From NCBI GenBank assembly GCA_900552845.1, contig USBC01000052.1:1-10528 (forward strand): a DNA stretch of 10,528 nucleotides. Direction: 5' to 3'. The translations under genes and the position numbers were made by a program. Positions 1 to 7,361 of the stretch are shown piece by piece. Source of the stretch: an uncultured Oscillospiraceae bacterium. Its GTDB lineage: Bacteria; Bacillota; Clostridia; Oscillospirales; Ruminococcaceae. How positions within the stretch are numbered: the stretch's first letter is position 1; the number at the start of each line of letters is the position of its first letter. A model generated the notes under the pieces. That model saw nothing but the letters and a program-made list of their open reading frames with translations. It searched no databases and had not been told where the DNA came from.

Positions 1-77
<77 letters not shown>

Positions 78-80
78 TTA

Positions 81-110
81 GGAAGAACCACCCAATAGGG
101 TGGTTTTTCC
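81..110 (+). terminator. Rho-independent terminator of the rRNA operon
   Basis: The arms AACCACCC (86-93) and GGGTGGTT (98-105) pair perfectly around an AATA loop and run into five T bases (104-108). Outer GGAA/TTCC bases extend the stem with one mismatch. It directly follows the 5S rRNA end, so it should end the rRNA transcript. Confidence 0.85.
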
Positions 111-141
111 ATGTTCACTATTGTTACATCTTTTTACCGTT

Positions 142-148
142 GGAGGGG
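142..148 (+). promoter_or_regulatory. Ribosome binding site of the MFS gene
   Basis: GGAGGGG ends five bases before the ATG at 154. It fixes this start over the longer reading frame, which begins inside the preceding terminator. Confidence 0.7.
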
Positions 149-153
149 ACGCC

Positions 154-1347
154 ATGAGTCGCCGGCGACACATGTTTCTGCTGGAGGGAGCCTATTTTAT
201 CAGCTTCTGCTCGCTGTATGCCTATACCGTTACCATTTTGCTGGATTACGGCTACACCGAGGTGCAGTGCGGCTACATTACCATGCTGCAATACCTGGTT
301 ATGATGATCGCCGGCCCCATTTACGGACGAATGATTGACCGCAGCACTTCTCCCAAGTGGTTGTTCGTCATTTTATCCGCAGGCGGAATGGCGATTACGC
401 CGCTGCTGCCCTTTTGTTTTGGGAAGGGCTTTGCATGGACGATGCTTTCTTTTTCAGTCATTTCGGCACTGGATTACTGTGCGTCCAGTGTAATCGACAC
501 ATGGATCAACCAGATGACGCTGCGCGACCAGACCATCGATTATGGAATTATTCGCAGTGCCGGCTCTATTTTTTATGCTGCCACGGCGCTGATTTCCGGT
601 TATTTGATCGCTCCTCTTGGCATAAACCTTTTGTTTTGGCTGCACATGGGCGCCTTAGCGGTTTCTATTCTGCTGGCGCTTCCTTTTGCCGACCCCCAAA
701 AGCTGCCGCTGCTGAAAGCAGATGTCTCTATGGAGAGTGCCGAAGTGCAGAATGAGACACTTTGGGGGAGCTTTAAGAAGCTGCTGAGTTGCCGCGCCTA
801 TGCCATTTTTCTCATATGCGGGACGCTGTATTATTTTGCTACTCGCTCGGTCAACGGCTTTATGCAGATCATTCTCAATTATATCGGCGGCGATGCTTCG
901 ACCTACGGACTTTCGGTATTTTTGTACTGTGTGGGGGAGTTTTTGCTGATGCGCCTTGCCAGCCGTTTGCTGCGGCGCGGCATGAAGCTGCCGGTGCTTT
1001 TTATAGCCTCACTTTCGGCGCTGGGGCTGCGCATTCTGCTGCTGGGTGTGCTGCGCAGCATGGCAGGCGTTATGGCAACGCAGGTGCTTCTGTCCATCGG
1101 CTTTGCCGGATTTCTGCGTTTTAACATTGAATATGTGGCATCGCTGTTCCCACCGCAATACAGCGGGCGTGCCATTCTCATCAGTGTGGCGGTTACGCAG
1201 GGCGTCGGCAGCATTATCGGTAATCTGGCGGGAGGCTACCTGCTGGCAAGCGTTGGGGTGCCGGTGTACTGCTTTATCTGCGGCAGCGCCATGCTATTGG
1301 CTTTGGTCATATTCATTATGGGCAAGCCTTTTGCTACGGCAGAATAA
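154..1347 (+). CDS. MFS-type transporter (MFS_1-like / LacY-like fold)
   Basis: This is a 397-residue, very hydrophobic protein with about 12 predicted membrane helices, the usual length and layout of a major facilitator superfamily carrier in the cytoplasmic membrane. A motif-A-like loop, YGRMIDRSTSPKWL (residues 57-70), lies between helices 2 and 3. A polar central loop (about 180-208) separates the two six-helix halves. Substrate cannot be deduced; the general look recalls the MFS_1-like / nucleoside or sugar symporter group. The start at 154 is chosen because GGAGGGG (142-148) sits five bases upstream. An upstream in-frame ATG at 109-111 is in another frame, and the codon at 100 lies in the terminator stem. 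The gene begins only 44 bases after the rRNA terminator and no clear promoter is visible there. Confidence 0.85.
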   Translation: MSRRRHMFLLEGAYFISFCSLYAYTVTILLDYGYTEVQCGYITMLQYLVMMIAGPIYGRMIDRSTSPKWLFVILSAGGMAITPLLPFCFGKGFAWTMLSFSVISALDYCASSVIDTWINQMTLRDQTIDYGIIRSAGSIFYAATALISGYLIAPLGINLLFWLHMGALAVSILLALPFADPQKLPLLKADVSMESAEVQNETLWGSFKKLLSCRAYAIFLICGTLYYFATRSVNGFMQIILNYIGGDASTYGLSVFLYCVGEFLLMRLASRLLRRGMKLPVLFIASLSALGLRILLLGVLRSMAGVMATQVLLSIGFAGFLRFNIEYVASLFPPQYSGRAILISVAVTQGVGSIIGNLAGGYLLASVGVPVYCFICGSAMLLALVIFIMGKPFATAE

Positions 1348-1447
1348 AGCTCCCGAACCATTTCTTGCAGGGCAACTGAAAGAGCCCCTATGTGTTTTTG
1401 CTGATGGGCATACAATGACGAACACAGGCAGATAACATGCCATAAAA

Positions 1448-1480
1448 GATCCCCCTGCTTTTGCGGCAGGAGGATCGTTT
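1448..1480. terminator. Bidirectional terminator between the MFS gene and glyS
   Basis: GATCCCCCTGC (1448-1458) pairs with GCAGGAGGATC (1466-1476) around a TTTTGCG loop. The single C-A mismatch on the plus strand becomes a G-U wobble on the minus strand. Plus-strand RNA runs into GTTTTGCTTT and minus-strand RNA into TTTTAT. It lies between two converging genes and can serve both. Confidence 0.8.
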
Positions 1481-1496
1481 TGCTTTATAAGTTAGA

Positions 1497-2927
1497 TCAG
1501 AATTCCAGCTTCTTCTCGATATAGCTGCGCAATTCGCTGATGGGCAGACGAATCTGCTCCATGGTGTCGCGGTCGCGAATGGTCACGCAATGGTCGGCAG
1601 GGGTGTTTTCATCGCCGACGGTCTCAAAGTCCACGGTGATGCACAGAGGGGTACCAATCTCGTCCTCGCGGCGATAACGCTTGCCGATGGAGCCGGCGTC
1701 ATCATAATCCACCATAAAGTACTTGGAGAGCTCCTGCTGGATCTCACGGCCCTTATCTGCCAGCTTTTTGGAAAGGGGCAGTACCGCCGCCTTGTAGGGC
1801 GCCAGTGCGGGGTGCAGGCGCAGTACGGTGCGTACATCGTCATTGCCGTTCTTATCCTGACCGAGCACCTCCTCATCGTAGGCGTCGCACAGGAAAGCGA
1901 GGAAGCTCCGTTCCACGCCGAGAGACGGCTCGATGACATAGGGGATATAGTGCTCGTTCTTTTCCTGATCGAAGTAGGTCAGATCCTTGCCACTGGTGTT
2001 CTGGTGCTGGGTCAGGTCGTAATCGGTACGATCGGCGACGCCCCACAGCTCACCCCAACCAAACGGGAACATAAACTCGAAGTCGGTGGTTGCCTTAGAG
2101 TAGAAGCACAGCTCCTCGGGATCGTGGTCACGCAGGCGCAGATTCTCGTCCTTCATGCCCAAAGAGAGCAGCCACTGATGGCAGAAGTTGCGCCAATACT
2201 GGAACCATTCGAGGTCGGTATTGGGTTGGCAGAAGAACTCCAGCTCCATCTGCTCAAATTCGCGCACACGGAAGATGAAGTTGCCGGGGGTGATCTCATT
2301 GCGGAAGCTCTTACCGATCTGGCCGATGCCGAAGGGCAGCTTGCGGCGGGTGGTGCGCTGGACATTAACAAAGTTGACAAAGATGCCCTGCGCAGTCTCG
2401 GGGCGCAGATAAACGGTGTTCTTGGCGTCCTCAGTGACACCCTGGAAGGTCTTGAACATCAGATTGAATTGGCGGATATCAGTGAAATTGTGCTTGCCGC
2501 AGGTGGGGCAGGGGATATTGTGCTCCTCCACGAAATCTTTCATCTCAGTCTGGGAGAAGGCATCAATGGGGCGGGGAAGCTCGAAGTTATTTTTGGCGCA
2601 CCAGTCCTCAATGAGCTTATCGGCACGGAAGCGCTCGTGGCATTCACGGCAGTCCATCAGCGGGTCGGAAAAACCGGAAAGGTGACCGGAGGCGACCCAT
2701 GTCTGGGGATTCATCAGAATGGCGGAATCCTGACCGACATTATAGGGATTTTCCTGAATGAATTTCTTCCACCAGGCACGCTTGATATTGTTCTTAAGCT
2801 CCACACCCAAAGGACCGTAATCCCATGTGTTGGCAAGACCACCATAGATCTCGCTGCCGGCGTAAACAAATCCGCGGTTCTTACACAGGTTTACCAGCGT
2901 GTCCATCGATTTTTCGGTATTCTTCAT
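1497..2927 (-). CDS. glyS: Glycine--tRNA ligase (class II, alpha2 dimer type)
   Basis: This 476-residue enzyme charges tRNA-Gly with glycine using ATP, in the cytoplasm. It matches the single-chain dimeric type (also called glyQS), not the split alpha/beta form. The N-terminal signature NRGFVYAGSEIYGGLANTWDYGP is at residues 17-39. Two CxxC pairs (Cys93/96 and Cys140/143) lie in the insertion typical of this family and may bind zinc. Motif 2 (FRNEITPGNFIFR, 208-220) and motif 3 (EPSLGVERSFLAFL, 333-346) form the class II catalytic core. The anticodon-binding domain occupies about 375-476. The start at 2927 has AAGGAGG seven bases upstream; a longer reading frame from 2972 has no such site and would begin at the predicted transcription start. 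It is transcribed alone from its own promoter, with no T-box in the roughly 47-base leader. Confidence 0.97.
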   Translation of the reverse strand: MKNTEKSMDTLVNLCKNRGFVYAGSEIYGGLANTWDYGPLGVELKNNIKRAWWKKFIQENPYNVGQDSAILMNPQTWVASGHLSGFSDPLMDCRECHERFRADKLIEDWCAKNNFELPRPIDAFSQTEMKDFVEEHNIPCPTCGKHNFTDIRQFNLMFKTFQGVTEDAKNTVYLRPETAQGIFVNFVNVQRTTRRKLPFGIGQIGKSFRNEITPGNFIFRVREFEQMELEFFCQPNTDLEWFQYWRNFCHQWLLSLGMKDENLRLRDHDPEELCFYSKATTDFEFMFPFGWGELWGVADRTDYDLTQHQNTSGKDLTYFDQEKNEHYIPYVIEPSLGVERSFLAFLCDAYDEEVLGQDKNGNDDVRTVLRLHPALAPYKAAVLPLSKKLADKGREIQQELSKYFMVDYDDAGSIGKRYRREDEIGTPLCITVDFETVGDENTPADHCVTIRDRDTMEQIRLPISELRSYIEKKLEF

Positions 2928-2980
2928 ATTGTCTTTCCTCCTTGGCTCGCCCGTAAGCAGGCTGATAACCATAATATAAT

Positions 2981-3009
2981 ATTGTACTTCCCACCGGGGA
3001 ATAAGTCAA
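2981..3009 (-). promoter_or_regulatory. Sigma-A-type promoter of glyS
   Basis: On the minus strand, TTGACT (3004-3009) and TACAAT (2981-2986) are separated by exactly 17 bases. Transcription should start near 2974, giving a leader of about 47 nucleotides with a strong ribosome binding site and no room for a T-box. Confidence 0.85.
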
Positions 3010-3020
3010 TATCACAGGGC

Positions 3021-3090
3021 GAAAAAGCAGGGGCTTGCCGCAGGGAGCGGCAAGAAACGGCATGCAGCCCGCAGAGCAGCCTGCTTTTTC
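3021..3090. terminator. Nested inverted repeat, probable terminator after the GT8 gene
   Basis: The outer arms GAAAAAGCAGG (3021-3031) and CCTGCTTTTTC (3080-3090) are perfect 11-base inverted repeats. They enclose a perfect 8-base hairpin, CTTGCCGC / GCGGCAAG (3034-3054). On either strand the outer arm ends in a run of five T, so it could terminate both ways. It lies between the stop of the minus-strand glycosyltransferase gene and the glyS promoter, where a minus-strand terminator is expected. The termination role is inferred. Confidence 0.6.
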
Positions 3091-3151
3091 GACAAAACTG
3101 CCCTCCTGCCACAGCAGGAAGGCAGACACTTTTGCCGGAAAATGTGTGATT

Positions 3152-3979
3152 TCACCTTTTTTCCGTTGGGGACATCATTTTTTGCTGTTCCTTCAGTTCC
3201 CGATAGAATACATCTAAAATACCCACATAGCCGGGCTTCCATGGCTTATTGCGGCCGCAGTAGTGAATGATGACGGTATGCTGCCGTACCCAGTGAAGAT
3301 TATGATGGGGGTGTGCCGGATTGGTGTTGTAAACGGCAAGAATGCGGTCGCTCAGATTATAGAGCTGGCTGTCAATCACCTTGACCCGGCTGCCGTACAG
3401 CGCCGTCAGGATATCCTGATCCGGCAGCAGCAGGGCATTAAAGTGTTCTGCGGCATATTGCCGGATCGCTCCCAAATCAAGCTCCTGCCGCAGACCGTTC
3501 AGCTCCATCATCATTACACCGGTATTGATATAGGGAACCGGCTTTTCCAGACCAAGGCGGTGGCTGTTGGCACGGGTCAGCAGCTCCCGGGTATGGGTGC
3601 ATGCCATAAACAGCTTTCCTTCAAAATCGCTGCGGTACAGCGACCCCAACGGGTTGATCACAACAATATCAGCGTCCAGATACAGGATACGGTCCAGCTC
3701 CGGCGGGAGCAGCAGCGGTGCAGCCAGCCGGTAGTAGATCTCCTGCGGGTAACGCTCCGTTTCCGGGAAGCCATCGAACAGTTCCCTTGGGACGGCAATA
3801 AAATGCAGCGTGACAGCGTCCGGCGCCTGTTGCATAAGTGTTTGCCGCGCCTCCTCGGATAGATCGGAGGAGAGCAGATAAGCATCATAATGCGCCTCGC
3901 CGCCGTGCAACACAATGGAGGACAGACAGTCCAAAAGAGGACTGATATAGCCCCCGTTAATGCAGAATAACAGGTTCAT
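3152..3979 (-). CDS. Glycosyltransferase family 8 protein
   Basis: This 275-residue protein resembles family GT8, whose members move a hexose from UDP-sugar (often galactose or glucose) onto a glycan, usually for cell-surface polysaccharides. The N-terminal strand MNLLFCINGGYISPLL fits the start of the nucleotide-binding fold. The metal- and UDP-binding DxD is DAD (102-104) in YLDADIVV. INTGVMMMEL (151-160), PDQDILTAL (186-194) and HYCGRNKPWK (239-248, the HxxGxxKPW motif) are family landmarks. The length is near normal, so it seems intact. There is no signal peptide or clear membrane helix, so it should act at the cytoplasmic side. AGAGG lies six bases before the start. It begins 22 bases after the ftsH stop with no terminator between, so it is probably co-transcribed with ftsH. 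Substrate and product are unknown. Confidence 0.88.
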   Translation of the reverse strand: MNLLFCINGGYISPLLDCLSSIVLHGGEAHYDAYLLSSDLSEEARQTLMQQAPDAVTLHFIAVPRELFDGFPETERYPQEIYYRLAAPLLLPPELDRILYLDADIVVINPLGSLYRSDFEGKLFMACTHTRELLTRANSHRLGLEKPVPYINTGVMMMELNGLRQELDLGAIRQYAAEHFNALLLPDQDILTALYGSRVKVIDSQLYNLSDRILAVYNTNPAHPHHNLHWVRQHTVIIHYCGRNKPWKPGYVGILDVFYRELKEQQKMMSPTEKR

Positions 3980-4001
3980 GCGGCGCCTCTTTTCCCATAC
4001 A

Positions 4002-5822
4002 TCAGCCGTTCAGGATCTTCATGAATTCCTCGCCGGTGATGGTTTCCTTTTCATACAGGTATTTGGCCAGCTCGTCCAGCTTTTCGCGCTTTTCGTTCAG
4101 GATTTGAGAAGCTTTTTCGTGCTGGTTCTTTACAATGGAAATAACCAGCCGGTCGATCTCCGCCTGTGTACCGGCAGAGCAGGCAAGAGAAGTATCTCCG
4201 CCGAGATACTGGTTGTTCACCGTTTCCAGCGCCACCATATCAAATTCATCGCTCATGCCGTACTGGGTCAGCATGGCGCGCGCCAGGCGGGTCGCCTGCT
4301 CGATATCATTGGAGGCACCGGTGGTAACGGAACCGAACTTGACCTCCTCCGCAGCGCGACCGCCGGTCAGGGTGGCAATCTTGTTTTCGATCTCTTCTTT
4401 GTTCATCAGGTAGTGGTTGCCTTCATCTACCTGCATAGTATAGCCCAAGGCACCGGAGGTGCGGGGGATAATAGTGATCTTCTGTACCGGCGCAGAATGG
4501 CTTTGGCAGGCAGCCACCAGCGCATGACCGATCTCATGATAGGAGACGATCCACTTTTCGTGGTCGGTCAGAATGGCATTCTTCTTCTGATAGCCGGCAA
4601 TGACCACTTCAATGCTTTCCTCCAGATCGGACTGGCTGACCTTATCCCGCCCGCTGCGCACGGCACGCAGAGCAGCTTCGTTGACGATATTGGCAAGCTC
4701 GGCGCCAGAGGCTCCCGAAGCCATACGCGCCACGGCGGTATAGTCGATGTGATCCTCCATTGCCACCTTTTTGGCGTGGACCTTCAGGATCGCTTCGCGC
4801 CCCTGCAGATCGGGCAGCTCCACCGGCACACGGCGGTCAAAGCGGCCGGGACGGGTCAGGGCGGGGTCAAGGGCCTCGGGACGGTTGGTGGCTGCCAGAA
4901 TGATGACGCCGTTGTTGCCCTCAAAGCCGTCCATTTCGGTCAAAAGCTGGTTGAGGGTCTGCTCTCGTTCATCGTTGCCGCCGTACTGTCCGCCGCTGCG
5001 CTTCTGCCCAATGGCGTCGATTTCATCAATAAAAACAATACAGGGGGCTTTTTCCTTTGCCTGGTCGAACAGATTGCGCACCTTGGAAGCGCCCATGCCA
5101 ACGAACATTTCTACAAATTCCGAGCCGGAAATGGAGAAGAAGGGCACGTTTGCTTCGCCCGCGACTGCCTTTGCCAGCATGGTTTTGCCGGTTCCGGGAG
5201 GGCCCACCAGCAGGATCCCTTTGGGCATAGATGCACCAATGGACTTATATTTACTGGGGTCATGCAGGTAATTGACGATTTCCTGAAGATTGTCCTTGGC
5301 TTCGTCCTCGCCTGCCACATCGGCAAAGCGGATTCCTCCGTCGGTGGAGGGAACATAGACCTTGGCATTGCTGTTGCCCAGCCCGAACATCATGGAATTG
5401 GGGCCGCCGCCCATCTTTTCGCTCATCTTCTTATAGAGGAGCTGGCCGAGGGCGACAAAGATGACGATGGGTAGCACCCATGTGAGGAAGAAGCTCATCA
5501 GTGGGGAGGCTTCCTCCACGATCTCGCTGGCGAACTCGGCGCCGGAGGCATATAGACGCTCGGTGAGGTTCGGGTCGTTCATGACGCCGGTTTTATAGAT
5601 GGTTTTGCCGTCCTTATCGGTAAAGAGGATCTGGTTGCTCTCGATCTCCACCTTGCCGATTTCACTCTTTTCGGTCATGGACATAAAGGTGCCGTAGTCC
5701 ACTTCTTTGATCTGCTGTTTGGCGATAAGCGGCACGATAAAGGAATTGAACAGCATCAGCACCAGCAGGACGATGCAGTAGTAATAAATGAGGGGTTTCT
5801 TTGGGGATTTAACTTCTTTCAT
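4002..5822 (-). CDS. ftsH: ATP-dependent zinc metalloprotease FtsH
   Basis: FtsH is a membrane-anchored hexameric AAA+ protease that unfolds and degrades membrane and short-lived cytosolic proteins. This copy has 606 residues, the normal length. Two membrane helices (about 10-33 and 107-130) flank the extracytoplasmic domain. The ATPase has Walker A GPPGTGKT (207-214), pore loop MFVGMG (239-244), Walker B with Asp266/Glu267, and arginines 324, 327 and 330 in the second region of homology. The protease has HEIGH (429-433), where most FtsH proteins have HEAGH, and the likely third zinc ligand Asp506 in GASNDIEQA. The zinc-binding His, Glu and His are all kept, so activity is expected. The start at 5822 has GGAGG seven bases upstream. 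An in-frame ATG at 5873 would lie almost at the transcription start and has no ribosome binding site. It appears to lead an operon with the GT8 gene. Confidence 0.96.
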   Translation of the reverse strand: MKEVKSPKKPLIYYYCIVLLVLMLFNSFIVPLIAKQQIKEVDYGTFMSMTEKSEIGKVEIESNQILFTDKDGKTIYKTGVMNDPNLTERLYASGAEFASEIVEEASPLMSFFLTWVLPIVIFVALGQLLYKKMSEKMGGGPNSMMFGLGNSNAKVYVPSTDGGIRFADVAGEDEAKDNLQEIVNYLHDPSKYKSIGASMPKGILLVGPPGTGKTMLAKAVAGEANVPFFSISGSEFVEMFVGMGASKVRNLFDQAKEKAPCIVFIDEIDAIGQKRSGGQYGGNDEREQTLNQLLTEMDGFEGNNGVIILAATNRPEALDPALTRPGRFDRRVPVELPDLQGREAILKVHAKKVAMEDHIDYTAVARMASGASGAELANIVNEAALRAVRSGRDKVSQSDLEESIEVVIAGYQKKNAILTDHEKWIVSYHEIGHALVAACQSHSAPVQKITIIPRTSGALGYTMQVDEGNHYLMNKEEIENKIATLTGGRAAEEVKFGSVTTGASNDIEQATRLARAMLTQYGMSDEFDMVALETVNNQYLGGDTSLACSAGTQAEIDRLVISIVKNQHEKASQILNEKREKLDELAKYLYEKETITGEEFMKILNG

Positions 5823-5881
5823 GGGCGTTCCTCCGTTCGGATCTGTCGGGTGCTTACCAAAATAAACACTCATTCCATTTT

Positions 5882-5910
5882 ATTTTAACGCAGCAGCGTT
5901 TTTCCGTCAA
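5882..5910 (-). promoter_or_regulatory. Sigma-A-type promoter of ftsH
   Basis: On the minus strand TTGACG (5905-5910) and TAAAAT (5882-5887) are 17 bases apart. The predicted transcription start is about 5875, which favours translation from 5822 over the ATG at 5873. Confidence 0.82.
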
Positions 5911-5933
5911 TGCCTCATATTGTGCTGCATGGG

Positions 5934-5961
5934 AAAAACAGCCGGAGATTCCCTCCGGCTG
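5934..5961 (-). terminator. Rho-independent terminator of the SDR gene
   Basis: A perfect 9-base stem, CAGCCGGAG / CTCCGGCTG (5939-5947 and 5953-5961), with a five-base loop is followed on the minus strand by TTTTT (5934-5938). It begins 14 bases after the SDR stop codon and lies just upstream of the ftsH promoter. Confidence 0.92.
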
Positions 5962-5975
5962 CCGCTAATTTATTG

Positions 5976-6737
5976 CTATTCAATTCCCTGCTGGCGGCAC
6001 CAGATCCCCATGACCCACTGCACCGGCAGCAGCTTGACCAGCCGCACCTGCCGGCGCACCGGGGCACCCAGAATGGAAACCGTCTTTTTCTTTCGAAGAT
6101 CCTTGATCGTTTGTTCAGCCACCTCTTCGGCGGTGTACCAGCGGTCAACATAGCGGATAAACTCCTCGTGCTGCGCCGTTGCCTGAAATTCGGTTTTGAT
6201 CCAGCCGGGGCAGACGCACATGACATGGATCCCACGGGGGCGCAGCTCCCGCCCCAACGCACGGGAAAAGCTGAGAACATAGCTTTTGCTTGCCCCATAC
6301 ACCGCCTGATAGGGAACCGGCTGCCATGCCGAGTTAGAGCCGAGATTGATAATGCTGCTGCCTTCCTTCATATAAGGCAGCGTTAAACGGCACAGCGCAG
6401 TCAGCGCCAGTATATTCAGGTGTATGGAATTTTCCTGTCGGGCAAGGTCGCACTCGGCAAAGGGCCCAAATGCCCCGCAGCCGGCGGCATTCACCAGCAG
6501 CGCCACCGTTGGCTGCTCCCGCTGCAAAAGCGCTTCAAATTCCCGCAGAGCGTCCTCAGCACCAAGATCCAGCGCAATAGGGCATATGTCATTGCGGCAG
6601 CCGGCACGCAGCTCCTCCAGCCGCTCTCGCCGGCGGGCGATGACCCAGATCCGGTCATAGGATCCGGCTTTGTCAATGGCATAAACCAGCGCTCGTCCGA
6701 TGCCGGCAGAGGCGCCGGTGATAATGGCGATCTTCAT
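5976..6737 (-). CDS. Short-chain dehydrogenase/reductase (SDR)
   Basis: This 253-residue protein is a classical SDR, an NAD(P)-dependent oxidoreductase. The cofactor loop TGASAGIG is at residues 7-14 and NAAG at 83-86. The catalytic tetrad fits Asn108, Ser134, Tyr147 and Lys151 (YGASK). The PGWIKTEF segment (177-184) follows the active site. Arg35 to Arg37 after the second strand suggest NADP(H) preference, an inference from charge only. The C-terminal tail is basic and hydrophobic (about 225-253), as in SDRs annotated as DltE- or YqjQ-like that act on lipids or ketones, but the substrate cannot be told. The start has GGAG seven bases upstream. It is a single-gene unit with its own promoter and terminator. 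Confidence 0.92.
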   Translation of the reverse strand: MKIAIITGASAGIGRALVYAIDKAGSYDRIWVIARRRERLEELRAGCRNDICPIALDLGAEDALREFEALLQREQPTVALLVNAAGCGAFGPFAECDLARQENSIHLNILALTALCRLTLPYMKEGSSIINLGSNSAWQPVPYQAVYGASKSYVLSFSRALGRELRPRGIHVMCVCPGWIKTEFQATAQHEEFIRYVDRWYTAEEVAEQTIKDLRKKKTVSILGAPVRRQVRLVKLLPVQWVMGIWCRQQGIE

Positions 6738-6781
6738 AATGTTTCTCCGTTTCCTAGGTGGGGTTCTATATCATACAATAG

Positions 6782-6810
6782 ATATTAACAGTCAGTGGGC
6801 GGGAAGTCAA
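6782..6810 (-). promoter_or_regulatory. Sigma-A-type promoter of the SDR gene
   Basis: On the minus strand TTGACT (6805-6810) and TAATAT (6782-6787) are separated by 17 bases. The predicted leader is about 37 nucleotides. Confidence 0.85.
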
Positions 6811-6854
6811 TAAGCAGAAACCGGCGGTGCTTTTCGGTAATAGGCATTCCTTGT

Positions 6855-6888
6855 AAAAAAGGAACGGAGATCCTTTGACCTCCGCTCC
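6855..6888 (-). terminator. Rho-independent terminator after the broken small ORF
   Basis: On the minus strand GGAGCGGAG and CTCCGTTCC (6880-6888 and 6861-6869) pair over nine positions with one G-U, around a ten-base loop, then run into TTTTTT (6855-6860). It sits 11 bases after the stop codon at 6900, which supports that a transcribed gene once ended here. Confidence 0.85.
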
Positions 6889-6899
6889 CTATGTTTGTT

Positions 6900-7110
6900 T
6901 TACTTTTTTCCGCCCAGCAGACCGCCAGCAAGGCTTGACAGAAGATCGCCGCTGTCGCTGCTTTTTTTGATTTTATTGCCGCCGCCCAGCAGGCTCCCCG
7001 CCAGAGAGATCAGGGTGCTGCCGTCGTCATCATCGTCGTCCCCACCGCCCAAAAGGGTCATGAAAAGCGTGCCGAGCCCGTCACTTTTTCCGGTTGCCTT
7101 TTGCTGCCAT
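6900..7110 (-). pseudogene. Small Gly/Leu/Asp-rich repeat protein, reading frame broken
   Basis: I do not recognise a family. The frame ending at 6900 reads from an ATG at 7061 for 53 residues and carries a run of six Asp, then LISLAGSLLGGG, KIKKSSDSGD and LLSSLAGGLLGGKK. The same pattern continues upstream of that ATG as KSDGLGTLFMTLLGGG, giving three repeats of about 20 residues, so the true start should lie further up. A better start, ATG at 7108-7110, reads MAAKGNRKK and then meets TGA at 7081-7083. Removing one base of the five-T run at 7085-7089 would join the two into a protein of about 70 residues. No ribosome binding site is seen before either ATG, and 7110 lies right after the spore-gene terminator. 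Most likely a decayed gene or a sequencing error; the 53-residue form could still be made. Confidence 0.5.
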
Positions 7111-7114
7111 GCCT

Positions 7115-7167
7115 AAAAAGGGGGAAGCCCCGCGGCGCTGCACGGCGGCAGGACCACGGGGCTTTTT
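7115..7167. terminator. Terminator of the spore-protein gene, symmetrical
   Basis: AAGCCCCGCGG (7125-7135) pairs with CCACGGGGCTT (7154-7164). The one mismatch on the plus strand is a G-U pair on the minus strand. Minus-strand RNA then runs through CCCCC into TTTTT (7115-7119); plus-strand RNA runs into TTTTT (7163-7167). It follows the spore-protein stop codon by 12 bases. Confidence 0.8.
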
Positions 7168-7178
7168 GCGGGAAATGC

Positions 7179-7361
7179 TTACTTGGCGGAGTGACCGTTC
7201 TCGTAGCTCTCGATCATGCGCTTGACCATCTCGCCGCCGATGGAGCCGGCCTGACGGGCGGTGATATCGCCGTTGTAGCCCTGCTTGAGGCTGACGCCTA
7301 CGGTGTTGGCAGCTTCCTGCTTCATCTGGGTCAGTGCTTCCTTGGCTTTCTTGTTAGACAT
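7179..7361 (-). CDS. Alpha/beta-type small acid-soluble spore protein
   Basis: This 60-residue protein belongs to the alpha/beta SASP family, which coats DNA inside the dormant spore and shields it from UV and chemical damage. It is broken down at germination by the GPR protease. Residues 7-30 (KEALTQMKQEAANTVGVSL and on) and 34-50 (TARQAGSIGGEMVKRMI) match the two conserved DNA-binding segments. The expected GPR site is near Glu16-Ala17-Ala18, where the usual motif is E-(I/F)-A. The start at 7361 has AGAGG about eight bases upstream; a longer frame from 7397 lacks support. In such genes sigma-G normally drives expression in the forespore, but I could not find a convincing sigma-G promoter here. 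Its presence says the organism makes endospores. Confidence 0.93.
   Translation of the reverse strand: MSNKKAKEALTQMKQEAANTVGVSLKQGYNGDITARQAGSIGGEMVKRMIESYENGHSAK

Noticed and set aside
2928..2980. T-box riboswitch in front of glyS
   Set aside because: The promoter leaves only about 47 bases of leader and no T-box consensus or antiterminator is present.
1590..3149. Open plus-strand frame of 519 codons opposite glyS
   Set aside because: It lies antisense to a clear glycyl-tRNA synthetase, has no family features or ribosome binding site, and is open because of the codon bias of the true gene.
3960..5474. Open plus-strand frame of 504 codons opposite ftsH
   Set aside because: It is antisense to FtsH, whose motifs are all intact, and its protein has no recognisable features.
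6895..7116. Plus-strand frame of 73 codons rich in Pro and Ser
   Set aside because: It is the complement of the Gly/Leu/Asp repeat ORF, starts in its terminator region and lacks a ribosome binding site.
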